Numbered from the stretch's first letter, positions 46,985-59,397 are shown. The stretch: 64,000 nt of DNA from Rosellinia necatrix (GCA_021209875.1 JAGYVD010000002.1:992001-1056000), one strand, 5' to 3'. A program made the numbers and translations. The notes: generated by a model not told the origin, from the sequence alone.

Positions 46985-49799
46985 GGTTATGGTGTCCTCT
47001 AAGCAGATAAAGCGATTCCGGGGTACGTGACCAAAGACTGAAATCACTCGTCACGGGCCATCTCGCAGAAATGCTATTCGCCAAATGGAAGGTGCCTGGG
47101 CTAGACATGTTAGGTTTGGGTCGACAGTTTCGAGGACGATTTAGATATAGAATGCGAAATTAGCTGTGGTTCTTGAAGTCGATGAATATAGGTGTCTGTG
47201 TCGCCTGATGCACATGAATTAATTGGTGTAGTAGGTAATAGGTGATCAATGGATTGGGGGGTCAAGGGGCGGGGGGTCAAGGGGGAGGTTTTTTAACACG
47301 AGGTTAGAGTTGTGTGCCATTAATTCTTAGGGTGAACGACGCCGGCCATTTGATAGTTAGGGGATTCTTGGCAGGGTTCTATCTGTTTTTGAAGGCTGAT
47401 TCAGCATATCCTTGGTCGCCCTTGCTGAACATCTCTGGTGCCTCCTGTCTTCGATAATGAAATAAAAATCCGCAACGCAAAAACAAATAAACAAGTTTGC
47501 CTTCGGTCCTCACCATCATGCGGACTGCTTATGTCATCCAATTTTATCAAGATAGTTATCACTAAATTTTTTTTAAATTCAATAAGCCCGTATGTGTTAA
47601 TTTTTTTTTTTTTTTTTGGCCAATGTAGTCATCATTCGTAGCCATTTCGGTTATTTCTCCGCCGTGACAATTCTACCGCGGCGGTAAGATGCCGCTAAGA
47701 AAAGGTTGCATTCTATATCAAGAAACCTAGCGTAGAATATATAACGATTAAATTCTCGAAGAGTTATAGCAAACCCTCAAAAACAATCAGAATGGGGACT
47801 GAAGCATGATATTGTAATTTGGTTAGGCACTTTAATGATACTCAGAGGTCTATCATACGTATAATGACGACCGGAGATATAATTGCTAGTCCGTCACTGC
47901 AACAAGGCGCCTCGAACAGTTTTCACTATTCTGGCTCCATATATAATGCTCATAGCACGCTTCCCACTTTTTCTGTTTCTGTTCTCTCTGAAATGTAAAG
48001 GAAGGAAGAAGAAAGGAGAGGAAAAGGAAAAGACCCTCGCGTATGGCATTGTGAGGGCGCATCATTATAGCAGGCTAATTCAAACTCGTAGTTGATATTT
48101 CCGACCAAGGCGGCGTTGTCGCTTTATGACAAGGCTTCCCGAAGAAAGCTGCGTCCAAACCTAGAAGGCGGTCGAGAAATCCTGTTGATTTGAGCAGCCC
48201 GATCATCCGATATACCCCTGCTTTACGCCTAAGCTTTAGCTATGTATAGTATTAAAAGGCCGGCCCACATCTGTTAGCTGGCACGTTAAACTGAGCACAT
48301 ACTTATACTATTAGTATTCACCGGTCCCAGTTCTAATCATTTACAAACGAATTAGCTTACGGCGATATGCTTGGCCCAACTCTTGACATCCCGATAAATA
48401 GTTTAGCTGATATATGTATGTCGATGGCCGAATATGAGTGTGCAATCCCATACCCGAGAGGACAACCCACCCTCGCTGGTCAGGGAGCGTTAAGGCTGAT
48501 TACTGCTTAGCATACCCTGCGGGATAATTATACCATAGTAGATAAGCATCGTACTTCATACGGTGTATTTTTAATGCAAAGTAAGCTGCAACTCATTATT
48601 ATCTTGTTTACGCTGCTGCTTGTCGGTTGCGGTGTGCCGTAAGCTGCAGCTGACCGGGGGGAGCACCCCGTCTCAAACAGGTGTCATCGTTGATCACTTA
48701 TAACCACTTGCATACTGCGGGGATCTAGCTATGACCCATAAAGTTTTGCCCACGGAAATGCGGGGGTGAGAAGGGTGTTACAACCAGGCATGCTTCGTGA
48801 TGTTCCTCATTGGAAAGCGGCAAGCACACAACCGGGTTTACTCTTCATTCGTCTAAAACATGTTTATGCTAGAGGTTCCATCCACACTTACTATTGGTGC
48901 CTTTGACCCCGTTATAGAACAAGTAAATGATAGATAACACGAAGCTAATTCGAATCTTCTCTAATTCGTCATTCCAACGGTATTACAGCGCGGCGCGCGA
49001 TCCGTGTGCTTCTTTAGCAAGTGTAAGCGGGCCACGCCGCACGTGTCGGAGGACGACAGGGTCTAGCAAGCCCTTTATGCTGACCCCATAGGAGTCTGGT
49101 GCTACGTTCGTGACCGAGCCGCTGCCGCGCATCGCTGACGTTTGGGTGGCGGGTGTGGTATGCATGCCAAGAGGGAAAGCCAGAGCCGTAGATTGCGCCT
49201 TGTCACTGAAATGGTCTGTGATGGTGTAGATAACTGCGATAGCAATTGTTGTGTGTAGGTTGAGCTTGTAGATGTGGTAAATACCTCCATGGCGATCGTG
49301 GACGCGCCGCGGCTTCCGAGACAACAAGCCTCACTACACGGGTCACTACATATGTTGGCGGTTGTGGGATAAGATCCGCAAGTTCGTATCTGTCATATGA
49401 AAGAACTCTCCCTTCATTTCATACAAATAGCTTCATTCCTCTTCCCTCGTCATATTAAATGGCTCCTGACTTTTAATAACTATCTAAATAGACTTTTACC
49501 CCTAACTCCCTCACAACTCAATCCATCTATCCAGACTGGACAGGGTACCCAAAGTTCTAGTAAATCCCCGTCGTATGTCTAAGAAGTTTTTTATACTAAA
49601 ATATTTTCATTCCTCGCGTTCCTTGCGCCCCTTGCGTTCAAAATTGCCCGCCGTTGGTCTTGAATAACTCCCAACAGCTGCTCATCGCCATTGATACCAC
49701 GGCGTTCCGTTTTGCTGCGATATGCTTCTCTAAGGTTTCGGGCCTATCGGCAATAAGGGTGTCAGGCCAATAGATCATATAGCGAGGTACCAGCTACCT
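46985..49799. other. Gene-poor region at the edge of the AT-rich block
   Basis: No gene is supported. Open frames at 47438, 47883, 48983-49327 and 49397 lack family features. A minus-strand frame around 49620-49760 reads like coding sequence (for example REAYRSKTERRGINGDEQL) but has an in-frame stop just upstream; it could be a truncated gene end at the block boundary. Confidence 0.45.
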
Positions 49800-50579
49800 T
49801 AAGGGGTAGCTCTAAAGGCATAATTATATATATAAAGACTAAAGGCCTTTTATTTAAATAGTAGGCCTAAAAATTAATAATATTAAGCCCTACTTTTATA
49901 TTTAGCTATTTATCTGTTATTTAACTGCTACTTTATAATAACTAGACTTTATTTTAAACAATTTTAATATAATATATTAATTTTTTTTATGCTTAAACTA
50001 TTAATTAAATTATTTATTATATTTTTAATATAATTAAAACAGTTAATATAATTATTTTAAGCTTATTTAAAAGTTTTATTAATATTTAATTAACTATTAT
50101 ATTAATATTTAGCTAGAACATTAATTTAATAATTAATAAACAGTTAAATCTAGCTATAGCAGAAGTTTTTAAATAAACTAAACTAAACTAAAAATAAAAA
50201 TAATTAAAAAAACTTTAAAATAAAGCTATTTTAAAAGCATCTAGCAGTAAAAAAAAAGTTGCTTTTAAAAAAAACCAAAATAATATTTTTTTTTAAACTG
50301 TTTTATTTTTTTTTAAATATAAAAATAAAACTTAAGCAGAAATAAACGTTTTTTTAAACAGTTTTATTTTTTGTTTTTATTTTATAGAAAATAAGCTTAA
50401 AAATAAAACTATTTATATTATATATGTTTTTATTTGTTTTAAAAACTTTGTTAAACAGCAGTAAGCTAGCTATTTTATTATAATATAATAAAATAATATT
50501 ATTATAGTTATATAAAAATGTTTTTAATATTAGCTTTATAATAATATTATTAATAATATTATTAGCAGCTTAGCTAATA
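49800..50579. other. AT-rich filler left of the chromovirus
   Basis: Strongly AT-rich sequence with no recognisable domain. It is the host sequence into which the element at 50585 inserted, probably itself an older decayed repeat. Confidence 0.6.
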
Positions 50580-50584
50580 TTATA

Positions 50585-50850
50585 TGTCATGACCCACAGC
50601 CATGATGGCCCTGATTGGCTGCACTAATAAGTGGCCTGGCGGCCCCTGATTAGTTCCCCGGCTAAGTGGGTACAAGTACGAGGTAGTAAATGCGGTAGGC
50701 CAGTTATGTAATGAATAGCTAGTGGTATATATAAGTAGAAATTCTGGCCGTCGGCCTTATATATAGTTTTTTTTTTTAATTTTAGTTTTTTTTTTTAATA
50801 TATAGGTATAGTTGGGCTCTGCTTTAACTGCTGCTATTGCAATTATTATA
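50585..50850 (+). repeat. 5' LTR of the chromovirus
   Basis: 266 bp starting TGTCATGACC and ending ATTATA. It contains a TATATATAAGTAG promoter-like box. It aligns along its whole length with 57177-57446, but almost all differences are C/T or G/A, and this copy keeps more G and C at its left end. Confidence 0.9.
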
Positions 50851-52499
50851 AAACTAAAGTTTATTTTTTGTTGTTTAAAAAAACGTTAAATTTTTTTAAA
50901 CGATTAATTAACTAATTAATTCGTTAAAACGTTATAGCAAAAAAAAATAATTTAATTTTTTTAGCAAAAGTTAAACAATAAATACGTTTTAAAAAAAACG
51001 ACTTAAATAAACTAGCTTTATATAATAATACCTGATATAACTACTATAAACTTTAGCGTTAATTTTTAAAGTTTATAAAGTTATTAACGCAAGCTAACAA
51101 TATTAATACAGCCAGATGTTTTAACTAAAAAAATAAAAGCTATAATAAAAATAAAAAAGCAAAAAAACGGACTTATTAATACTTTTATATTAAAATTATA
51201 TTATTAGCAGTAATAGCTAAAGCATATATATAGCTAGCTTTTATAAAATTTTATAAAAATTTTATAAAATAAATAAAAGCTGACGCTGTTTATTTTATTA
51301 TAAATAAATAAGCAAAAATAGTTTTTATAGCAATAATAAATAAAAAAAAACGCATGTTTTTTTTATAAAACAACTTTATAAACTTTTAATAATTTATAAA
51401 ACTAGTTTAAAACTATTTTAAAATATATATTATAAATTTAAACATTAATTTTTATTTATAAGCGCCGCTTAAAATATTTTAAAAATGTTGCTAATATAAT
51501 TAATAATATTAATAATAATTTTATATAAATAATATATTAAATAGATTAATTTAGCTTAAAAATAAAAAATTAAAGCTGATTTAAATTAAACTTTAATTAA
51601 AGCTAACAAAAAAATTAAAATTTTAAAAAACCAGATTATTATAATATTTATTTAATTAAGCAGACTTAATAGTCGCTTAAAAATTATTTCAGGACCTAAT
51701 TTAAAAACTTTAAATTTATAATATATTAAAAAAGTTAAAGTTAATTTTAAAACGGCTGAACTTTTTATATTTATAAATAAAAACTAATAAAAATAAATTA
51801 AAAATAAAATTTAAATATTAGTTTATGCTTTTAAAAGCAAACTTATTAAAAACAGCAACTATTTTTAATATAAATTAAAAAAATCGATTATATTGCTAGT
51901 TATATAAAAACAAAGCTTTTAAAATTTTATGCTGTTTATTATTAATAATTATAATAAACTAATATTAAAAATTAATTAAAAATATTAAACTATTTATTTT
52001 TGTTTTATAATAATTTTAATAAATATAAAAAGCTAGAGTTAAATATTAAAACTTAAAAATAATAACAAATAATAAGTTTATTTTATTTTATATAAAGTTT
52101 ATTTATTAAGCCGGCATAACAAAAGTTAATTTAAAAAATTTTAAACAGAATATATATAACAAATTATTTAAACGTTTAAATAAACTTTATATAAATAAAC
52201 TATATAACAATATAATAGATTTTTCTGCTTATTATAAATATATATAGTTATATAATTATTAACAGCAGAAAAATTTTATTTAAAGCAAAGCTTTAAAAAA
52301 AAAACAAAATATAAAAAAAAGCAAAAAGCTGGAAAAAGTTTTAATTATAGCGGCTAAAAATAGCCTTTAATTAGAAAATATTTATTAACCGCAGAATAAT
52401 AATAAAAAAATAACAGCTATTAAATAAACAAAAAACAGAATAAAAATTTACGTTAAACTAAAACTAAATTAATTTAAAGTTTTTATTTTAAAAAACAAA

Positions 52500-52541
52500 T
52501 GTTTTATCTATTATAAACAAAAATATTATAGCAACGATTAT
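52500..52541 (+). pseudogene. Decayed gag CCHC zinc knuckle
   Basis: One frame reads Cys, then three Tyr codons (TAT at 52509, 52524 and 52539) at exactly the spacing C-x2-C-x4-H-x4-C. TGT-to-TAT and CAT-to-TAT transitions explain all three. The spacing match is the evidence; the surrounding frame is full of stops. Confidence 0.75.
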
Positions 52542-54299
52542 TTTTATAAAAACAACTTTAACCGACTGAATAATATACACGTTAATATTATTTTTATAAA
52601 AACTATAAAAACAGATTATATAAAAAAAGTGAACATAAATAAAAAAAAAAAAAAAATAGCCTAAAACAACTAAACTTTTTTTTTAAACAAAAAATATTAG
52701 TATTTAATATAATATAATATAAAAAATCCTGTTTAACTTTTTAAAAAGCATACTAAAAAAACCTGTTTTTATAAATTATATTATAATAAATAATAAATTT
52801 ATATTATTTATTAAAGCTTTAACTAATATAAAAACAAACGTATATATTCTGATTAATATAATTTTTGCTGCGCAAATAATAAAATATTTAAAACCTAAAA
52901 CTATAACAAGTTTTAAACCAGCTATTATTATTAAATATAATAGCAATTTAATTTAATAAATAGATTTAGCTTTAAAATTATATTTTAAAATGCAAAAAAA
53001 ACCGTGCAAAAAGCTTTTTAATAATTATTAATATAAAATATAACGTAATTATTAAAAAAATATTATAATTATTATAACGTGCTAATAAACTTTTTATATA
53101 AATAACTTTTATTTTTAAACAACTAAAAACTTAAATATTAAATCTTTAAAATTTTAATAAATAAAACGGAAAACTTATTAAAACATTTTAAACATTAAAA
53201 AAATATTGCTTAAAAAAAAAAACTAATAAACTAAAAAAACCAAAAATATAAAAATAGTCGATTTAATTAAATGCAGCAAAAAAAAAAATTATAAGCTTAA
53301 AATATTTTAAACTAAATATAGCAAAAAATTATTTAGCTAAAAGCTATATTAATTATTAAAAACGCAAGCTTAAAAAGTTTTTAATTTTTTAAAACTACTT
53401 TAGTATAAATTTTAAAATTTTAAAACTAGCAGGTGTTTTAAACAAAAAATAAAACTATATAAAAAATATATAAAATAAAAAAAATATTAAGCTAAAAAGC
53501 TGAATTAACTTTTAAAGCAACAAAAATTAAGCCTAAAACAGAAACTCTGCTAAAAAAAAACGCCTAAAGTTTTTATTAACTTTAACAAAATATTATTAAA
53601 TAATATAAATATTAATTAATAAAAATTGCAACTATTAAAGCTATAGCTTTTAATATAACGTTATAATAAAATAACATAATATATTATAGCGTAACTACGC
53701 TGCATAAAATTAATAAAATAATAAATAATAAATAATAAAAGATTTAAAATAAGCTGTTATTTAAAAATAAAGTAGAATTAAAAAAAAACTTATAATAAAT
53801 CGTTTTAAAAGTTTATTATAAATATTTAAATATTTTTTTAAAAGCTGTTTTAAACAACCTGCTTTTATATAAGCCAGAAATAAACTACTGTTTAATTTTA
53901 AATTAAGATTTAAAAATATTAAAATATAGTTTTTTATAAAATATTATTTAAAAAATTAAAACCTGCTGATAATATATTTGCAATAATTTAGCAAAAAATT
54001 TATAAAGTTTATACTAGCTTTTAAGCCGCTTTTATATTATTTATACAAAAAATAACAAATTATTATATTTATACGTTAATTATAAAAATTAAACGTTTTA
54101 ATATAAAAAATTAATATTTGTTACTATTAATTAAAAAATATTAGCTTATATAATACAAACTAAAATATTGACTAAAATTAATATTAAACAAGCATTCTAT
54201 TATATTTATATTATAAAAAAACGAAAAATTAACCGCTTTTTAAACGTAATATAAAGCTTATTAGTTTAAAATACTGTTTTTTAAATTAATTAACAGGCT

Positions 54300-54560
54300 A
54301 GCAACTTTTAAAAATATATTAACAACATATTATAAAAATATTTAAATATTTTTTATACAGCTTATATTAATAATATTCTAATTTATTTAAATAATAAACT
54401 AAAATATCGATATTATATAAATAAAATATTATTATATTTTAAAAAATAAAATTATAAACTAATTTAAAAAATATAAGTTTTATATAAAAAAACTAAGTTT
54501 TTAAATTTATTATCAGGATTAAAAATATAAAATTAATTTTAATAAAGTTAAAATTATTTA
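54300..54560 (+). pseudogene. Decayed reverse transcriptase active-site region
   Basis: The frame through 54357 reads TAYINNILIY: the YxDD box with both aspartates changed to Asn (AAT at 54369 and 54372). Remnants of the following helix and, further on, TKFL with L-S-G spacing are legible. This is consistent with gypsy reverse transcriptase and incompatible with activity. Confidence 0.8.
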
Positions 54561-56639
54561 TAATTAAAAACATTTAAAAAAAAAAAAATATTATTAAAAA
54601 AATACGGTTATTTTTAAGTTTTTATAACTTTTATAAAAGTTTATTTATAAATATAAATAAATAGCTAAGCTGTTAAATAATCTAATTTATATTAAAGCCG
54701 ACCTAATTTAATTAAACTTTTATTAAAAAACGTTTAAAACGTTAAAAAATAAACTAATTAGCGCGCTAATGCTAAAACATTTTAATTATAAAAATAAAAC
54801 TTAAATAAAAATAAATATATTTAATAATATAGCTGTTAATGTTTTATCGCAGAAAAAAACTATAAACGTTTTATAGCAGCTAATTATATTTTATTTAAAA
54901 ACTTTTTATAACGTAAAATTAAACTATAATATTTATAATAAAAAAATGCTAGCAGTAATTAAAAAGCTGCTTTATTAAAAAATAGAACTAATAAATTTAT
55001 AATAGCTGCAGCTGTTTTTAATTATTATAAATTATGCTGTATTAAAATATTTCGGCGTAAAAAGAATTTTAAACTTAAAATAAGTTAAATAAGCTAAGCT
55101 TATTATATATTATAACTTTAATATTATATATTGTTTAAAATTAAAAAATATAATAGCAGATATTTTTTAAATTAATAAAAGATTTAAAAACATAAAAATA
55201 GCAAAAAAATAAACAAAAAACTATAGCTTTTTTTAAACTAGTAATTTTAAAATAATAAAAATATATATAAAATATATATTATAAAAATATTATGTTTTTA
55301 CTGCTGTTAAAAATAATATTTATAAATATAGTATTTAAAACTAATTAATATAACACCAGCTTAAATAAATATTAAAAAAGCTTAAGCTAATAAAAACTTT
55401 AATTAATTAATATTAAAAAACCTTTTATTATATAAAAAAAAATTAGTTATTTTTAAATTAAATAATCTGCAGACTTAAATAATTAAAAAAGCTTATATAA
55501 AGCTAGCAATAATATATTTAAACCGCGGAAAAATAAAACGCCTGATATTCTAACGTTATTAATAGCTAAAGCTGCATTATAAAATCAACTAATATATAGC
55601 AAACTATTCCTATTGTTTTATAAAAGCTTTCTGCGATAAAATATTAAAAAAGCTAATTTTTTTATTAGTACTAAAGTATATATAGCAATATATAGTAGTT
55701 AATTTTAAAAGCTTTTTTAAAAACAAATATAAAAATAATATAATATTTTATATAATCGATAAACTATTAAAACTAATATGGACAACTATATATAAAAAGT
55801 CGGTAATAATAAAAAATGCTGCTAAAATATATTATAAAAGTTTTTATTAAATATATAAATAGCTAAAAATAATAGTTAATAATAAAAAAAGCTAGTTTAT
55901 CGCTGATTTTATAAACAAGCTGTTAAAAATCTACAGCATAAAGCTAGATTTTTTTGCAGCAGGATATTATTAATTAATAAAACAAGTAAAAATAATATAT
56001 TAATAAATAAATTAATAGCTGCAACTATATATTAATTATTTTTAAAAAACTAGTTTAAAACGCTTTTAGTTTTAAACGTTATATAAACGTTTTTATTTTA
56101 TAAAGCTTTAAAAAGCTATTTTTAAAAAATATTAATAAAAAGCTAATAAATATAACGTTTAATTAAAAGTTTTAAATAAAAATAAAATAACTATAAAAAA
56201 CAAGTTAAAAAAGATTATTTAAAAAAAGCTTAAACGTTTATAAAAAAATCCGCGACTACGTTAAAAAATAAAAATATAAATATAAAAATATAATAATAAA
56301 TAATTATATAAGCTAATAAATATTAATAAAACTTAAATTTTGTAGTTAAAAACTATATATTTATATTATAAAAAAAAAAAAAACAAACCGATTAATTTAA
56401 TAATAAGTTGGACTATTTAATAACGCAACAAGCTTATAAAATTATCGACATTAAAGCCGACTGTTTTAATATATTTAAATTAAAATTATTAACAGTATAA
56501 TAAAAAAGCTGCTAATTTTACGCTGAACAACTATAAAAATACGTTAATAATTTTTTATTTAAATAAAAAATGCTTTAACTAAAAAAAAAAATAGTTAATA
56601 AAACGTTAAAAAAAAAAAAATAAAAAATAAAAAAAATTT

Positions 56640-56795
56640 TGTTATTAAAAATCTAAAAAAAAAAACTGTTTTATAAAATGTTTTAAAAAAGCTAAAAGCA
56701 TAACAATAATTAATATTTAGCCGCTAACTTAAAAAACGTTTTAATTAAACTAAAAAAATATTATAACAAATATTTAAAAAAAGTAAAACCGCTAA
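56640..56795 (+). pseudogene. Decayed chromodomain at the end of pol
   Basis: The frame around 56711-56790 reads a stop where Trp is expected, then AANLKN, then a helix ending KKYYNKY, as at the end of the chromodomain of fungal chromoviruses. The assignment rests on this short match and its position 0.4 kb before the 3' LTR. Confidence 0.65.
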
Positions 56796-57164
56796 AACAG
56801 CTATAAAACTAGATTAAAGCGGCTAAAAAAAATATATTTGCTAAAACATATAAAAACAACAATATATTAAAAAATAAAACATAGTTAAAATTATAAATAA
56901 AGCGTAAATAATATAATAAATAGCTTAATTAAAAAACAAATCAAATAAAAATTAATTAATTAGCGTAATAAATATAGAACTAAAAATTAAAAACTTTTAA
57001 ATTTTAATTAATTATATATGCTAAAAATATTCTTTTACTGCTTAAAAATATTAATTCGAAAGTTTTTAGTTTAAGCTTTAAACGTAGTATAAACAGCTTT
57101 AAAAAAAATCAGCTTAACATATCTTTAGTCCCGCGTAGCTAAAAACTTAAGCCGAGTTTTTTTG

Positions 57165-57176
57165 CAAAAAAGGGAT
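57165..57176 (+). other. Polypurine tract of the chromovirus
   Basis: GCAAAAAAGGGAT abuts the 3' LTR. In LTR retrotransposons such a purine run primes plus-strand DNA synthesis. It is one of the few G-containing words in the area, and its orientation agrees with a plus-strand element. Confidence 0.75.
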
Positions 57177-57446
57177 TATTATAACTTACAGCTATAATAG
57201 CTCTGATTAACTGCATTAATAAATAGCCTGGCGGCCCCTGATTAGTTCTCCGGCTAAATAGGTACAAATATAAAGTAGTAAATATAGTAGGCCAGTCATA
57301 TAATAAATAACTAGTAGTATATATAAGTAGGAATTCTGGCCGTCGGCCCTATATATAGTTCTTTTTTTTTTTTAACCTTAGTTTTTCTTCCTAATACATA
57401 GGTATAGTTGGGCTCCGCTCCAACTGCCGCTATTGCAGCTATTATA
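57177..57446 (+). repeat. 3' LTR of the chromovirus
   Basis: 270 bp aligning with the 5' LTR. The left part shows A and T where the 5' copy has G and C, while the right part (TCCGCTCCAACTGCCGC) retains C where the 5' copy has T. So each copy has decayed independently. Confidence 0.9.
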
Positions 57447-57451
57447 TTATA

Positions 57452-57745
57452 ACGCTGCATTATATAAATTAAACAATAAATAAATTATGTATAGATTTTT
57501 TAAAACAATATAAAAAAGCTAAAGCAAAAAATTTTAATAATTTTTTTAATAAAACCTGGGCTATAAACTTATTAATTTAATTAAACTATAATATATAGTT
57601 TAAAATTATAATAAAAATAATTTTAAAAATATATAGCAATTTTATTACAGCTGTTTAATAAATAAAATTACTTATTAAAATTACTTTTATTTTTTTAAAA
57701 CTAAGCTTTTATGTTTTTAAAAAAATATTACAAAATAGCAAAAAA
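57452..57745. other. AT-rich filler between the two LTR elements
   Basis: Decayed sequence without a legible domain. It ends at the GTTTT that is duplicated around the next element. Confidence 0.6.
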
Positions 57746-57750
57746 GTTTT

Positions 57751-57975
57751 TGATACAGACAGGTAGGGGGTGTCCAGAGGACCCACCCTAGGATAGGCTA
57801 GGCCGGCTAGGCTAGGCCCGCAGGGCCTAGCCGACCCGCAATAGATTAGATAAGGGTAGCCCACTGGCTATTTCTAGCCAGCCTTTGGCTGGCTGGCATG
57901 GCCAGTCCTTCCTTCTACCTGTAATTCGCTATTTTTACTAGATATACTATACAGGACCTTAATATATCTTTGTTA
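57751..57975 (+). repeat. Left LTR of the young element
   Basis: 225 bp, differing from the right copy at seven positions, all transitions. Six of the seven have T here and C in the right copy. It contains an inner palindromic stretch (GGCTAGGCCGGCTAGGC and a CTAGCCAGCC...GGCTGGCTGG stem). Confidence 0.9.
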
Positions 57976-57977
57976 AA

Positions 57978-57995
57978 TGGTGCGGTGATCTGCGA
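57978..57995 (+). other. Candidate primer-binding site
   Basis: TGGTGCGGTGATCTGCGA starts two bases after the left LTR, the usual place for tRNA-primed minus-strand synthesis. The matching host tRNA cannot be identified without the genome's tRNA set. Confidence 0.5.
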
Positions 57996-58039
57996 TTCCG
58001 TTGCCGACGGTGGCTACGTTAATAACGTACATAGCTAGT

Positions 58040-58290
58040 ACAGCTGCATGTTTTTTAACCGTCAGCCTGTACGTTAAGCAAGTCGACTGCCTGCTGTACT
58101 GTCCGACCAAGTATTTTAGTCTTAAACGTTTTACGGTCGGACCGTACAGCTTTTCGACATATTTCTGCTGCATGTTTTTAAACCGACAGCTTTTCGAAGT
58201 ACGCCTGCATGTTTTTTAACCGTCAGCCCGTACGGCAGCCTAGTCCGTCTAGTATACAGAATACGCCTGCATGTTTTTTAACCGTCAGAT
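58040..58290 (+). repeat. Four dispersed copies of a 20-bp internal motif
   Basis: Near-identical GCATGTTTTTTAACCGTCAG words start near 58044, 58171 (TTTAAACCGACAG variant), 58208 and 58269, each followed by a GTAC-containing sequence. The role is unknown. Confidence 0.8.
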
Positions 58291-58887
58291 CTGTACCTGT
58301 ATTAGACGTACGCAGTCTGCTACTCGAAGCTTTCGACAGCTGTTGTATGCTGTCGCTGTTGCTGTTTACGCTGTCTTAGACAGCCCTACGCTGTTCCAGA
58401 CAGCCTAAAAAAGACTGGACGACCTGTTCAAGTATTAGGCCTGCTTCTTTTTCGCGAACCAGTCGTCAAGTCTATTTGGCCAAACGTCGAAACGCGGTCG
58501 TTTTGCTTACTTTTTCGACCGCGGTAGATATCTGTACAACAACCAACCAACCAGTCAACTAGTCGAAATTTAACAGCTAGTCGACCAACCAGTTAAAAGT
58601 CTGTCCCGCGTACAGAAAACTTACCAGTTCAACATTCCAGCCGTACAGCTATTCGACCTTCAACAACCAGTTAAATATTTAACTAGTTAAATATTTAACA
58701 AGTTAACAGTCAGACCCGCGTACAAAAGACCTGACTATTCAACAATCCCACCGTACAACCTGTCGACACCTAACAGCCAGTCGACTTATCTAATTTCTTT
58801 TTTTCAACTAACTAAGCCAGTTAAATACAGCTAATTCAACTAGTCTAGTCGAATACAGCCAATTTAACCAGTCCAGTCGAATACAGC

Positions 58888-59187
58888 CAATTCAGCCAGT
58901 CCGGCCAACTGGACCAGTCCGGCCAATTCGACCAGTCCGGCCAACTGGACCAGTCCGGCCAATTCGACCAGTCCGGCCAACTGGACCAGTCCGGCCAATT
59001 CGACCAGTCCGGCCAACTGGACCAGTCCGGCCAATTCGACCAGTCCGGCCAACTGGACCAGTCCGGCCAATTCGACCAGTCCGGCCAACTGGACCAGTCC
59101 GGCCAATTCGACCAGTCCGGCCAATTCGACCAGTCCGGCCAATTCAACCAGTCCGGCCAATTCGACCAGTCCGGCCAATTCGACCAA
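58888..59187. repeat. 18-bp GC-rich minisatellite, about 16 units
   Basis: The unit GACCAGTCCGGCCAATTC alternates with GACCAGTCCGGCCAACTG, giving a 36-bp higher-order period over the first two thirds; the right end is uniform. Because 18 is a multiple of three, two minus-strand frames stay open for about 100 codons (WPDWSN and AGLVEL repeats), but neither has an ATG or gene context. The array lies inside the young LTR element. Confidence 0.93.
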
Positions 59188-59397
59188 TCTATCTACCTAC
59201 CTACCAAGTACCTGGCAGGTACTAGTTCGACTACAAACAAGGCTACGGGGTACAAGCGAAGTACCAACTAGTCGACCTGCGTACGAAGGCTAGGGCTAGG
59301 GCTACGGCTAGGTGGCTAGCCAAGTGGATTAGTGGCTGGTGGCGTAGCTTGGGTGTTTTTGCTAAGGTCAGCAATTTTTCATATCTGTGGCGGCACT

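Larger units (their letters stand above)
50585..57446 (+). mobile_element. RIP-decayed Ty3/gypsy chromovirus (LTR retrotransposon)
   Basis: This 6862-bp element is bounded by two alignable LTRs (50585-50850 and 57177-57446). The sequence TTATA sits directly outside both ends (50580-50584 and 57447-57451), a likely 5-bp target duplication. A polypurine tract, AAAAAAGGGA, ends one base before the 3' LTR. Decayed pol/gag landmarks appear in the expected order on the plus strand: a CCHC zinc knuckle near 52500-52541, the reverse transcriptase active site near 54363-54374 with both Asp codons now AAT, a connection domain with TKFL..L, an RNase H end near 55515-55560, and a chromodomain helix (AANLKN and YYNKY) at about 56711-56790. 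Stops are everywhere, so no protein is made. The order RT before integrase/chromodomain places it in the gypsy chromoviruses. Confidence 0.9.

Noticed and set aside
48983..49327. Minus-strand 114-codon frame near 49 kb
   Set aside because: No recognisable feature, competing overlapping frame, no supporting exon structure.
58845..59187. Two 100-107-codon frames over the 18-bp array (WPDWSN and AGLVEL repeats)
   Set aside because: Unit length divisible by three keeps frames open; there is no ATG, and the array lies in a non-coding retroelement interior.
59285..59330. CTAGGGCTAGGGCTACGG run as a telomere-like repeat
   Set aside because: Only two to three irregular units inside the young LTR element; not the TTAGGG repeat of ascomycete telomeres.
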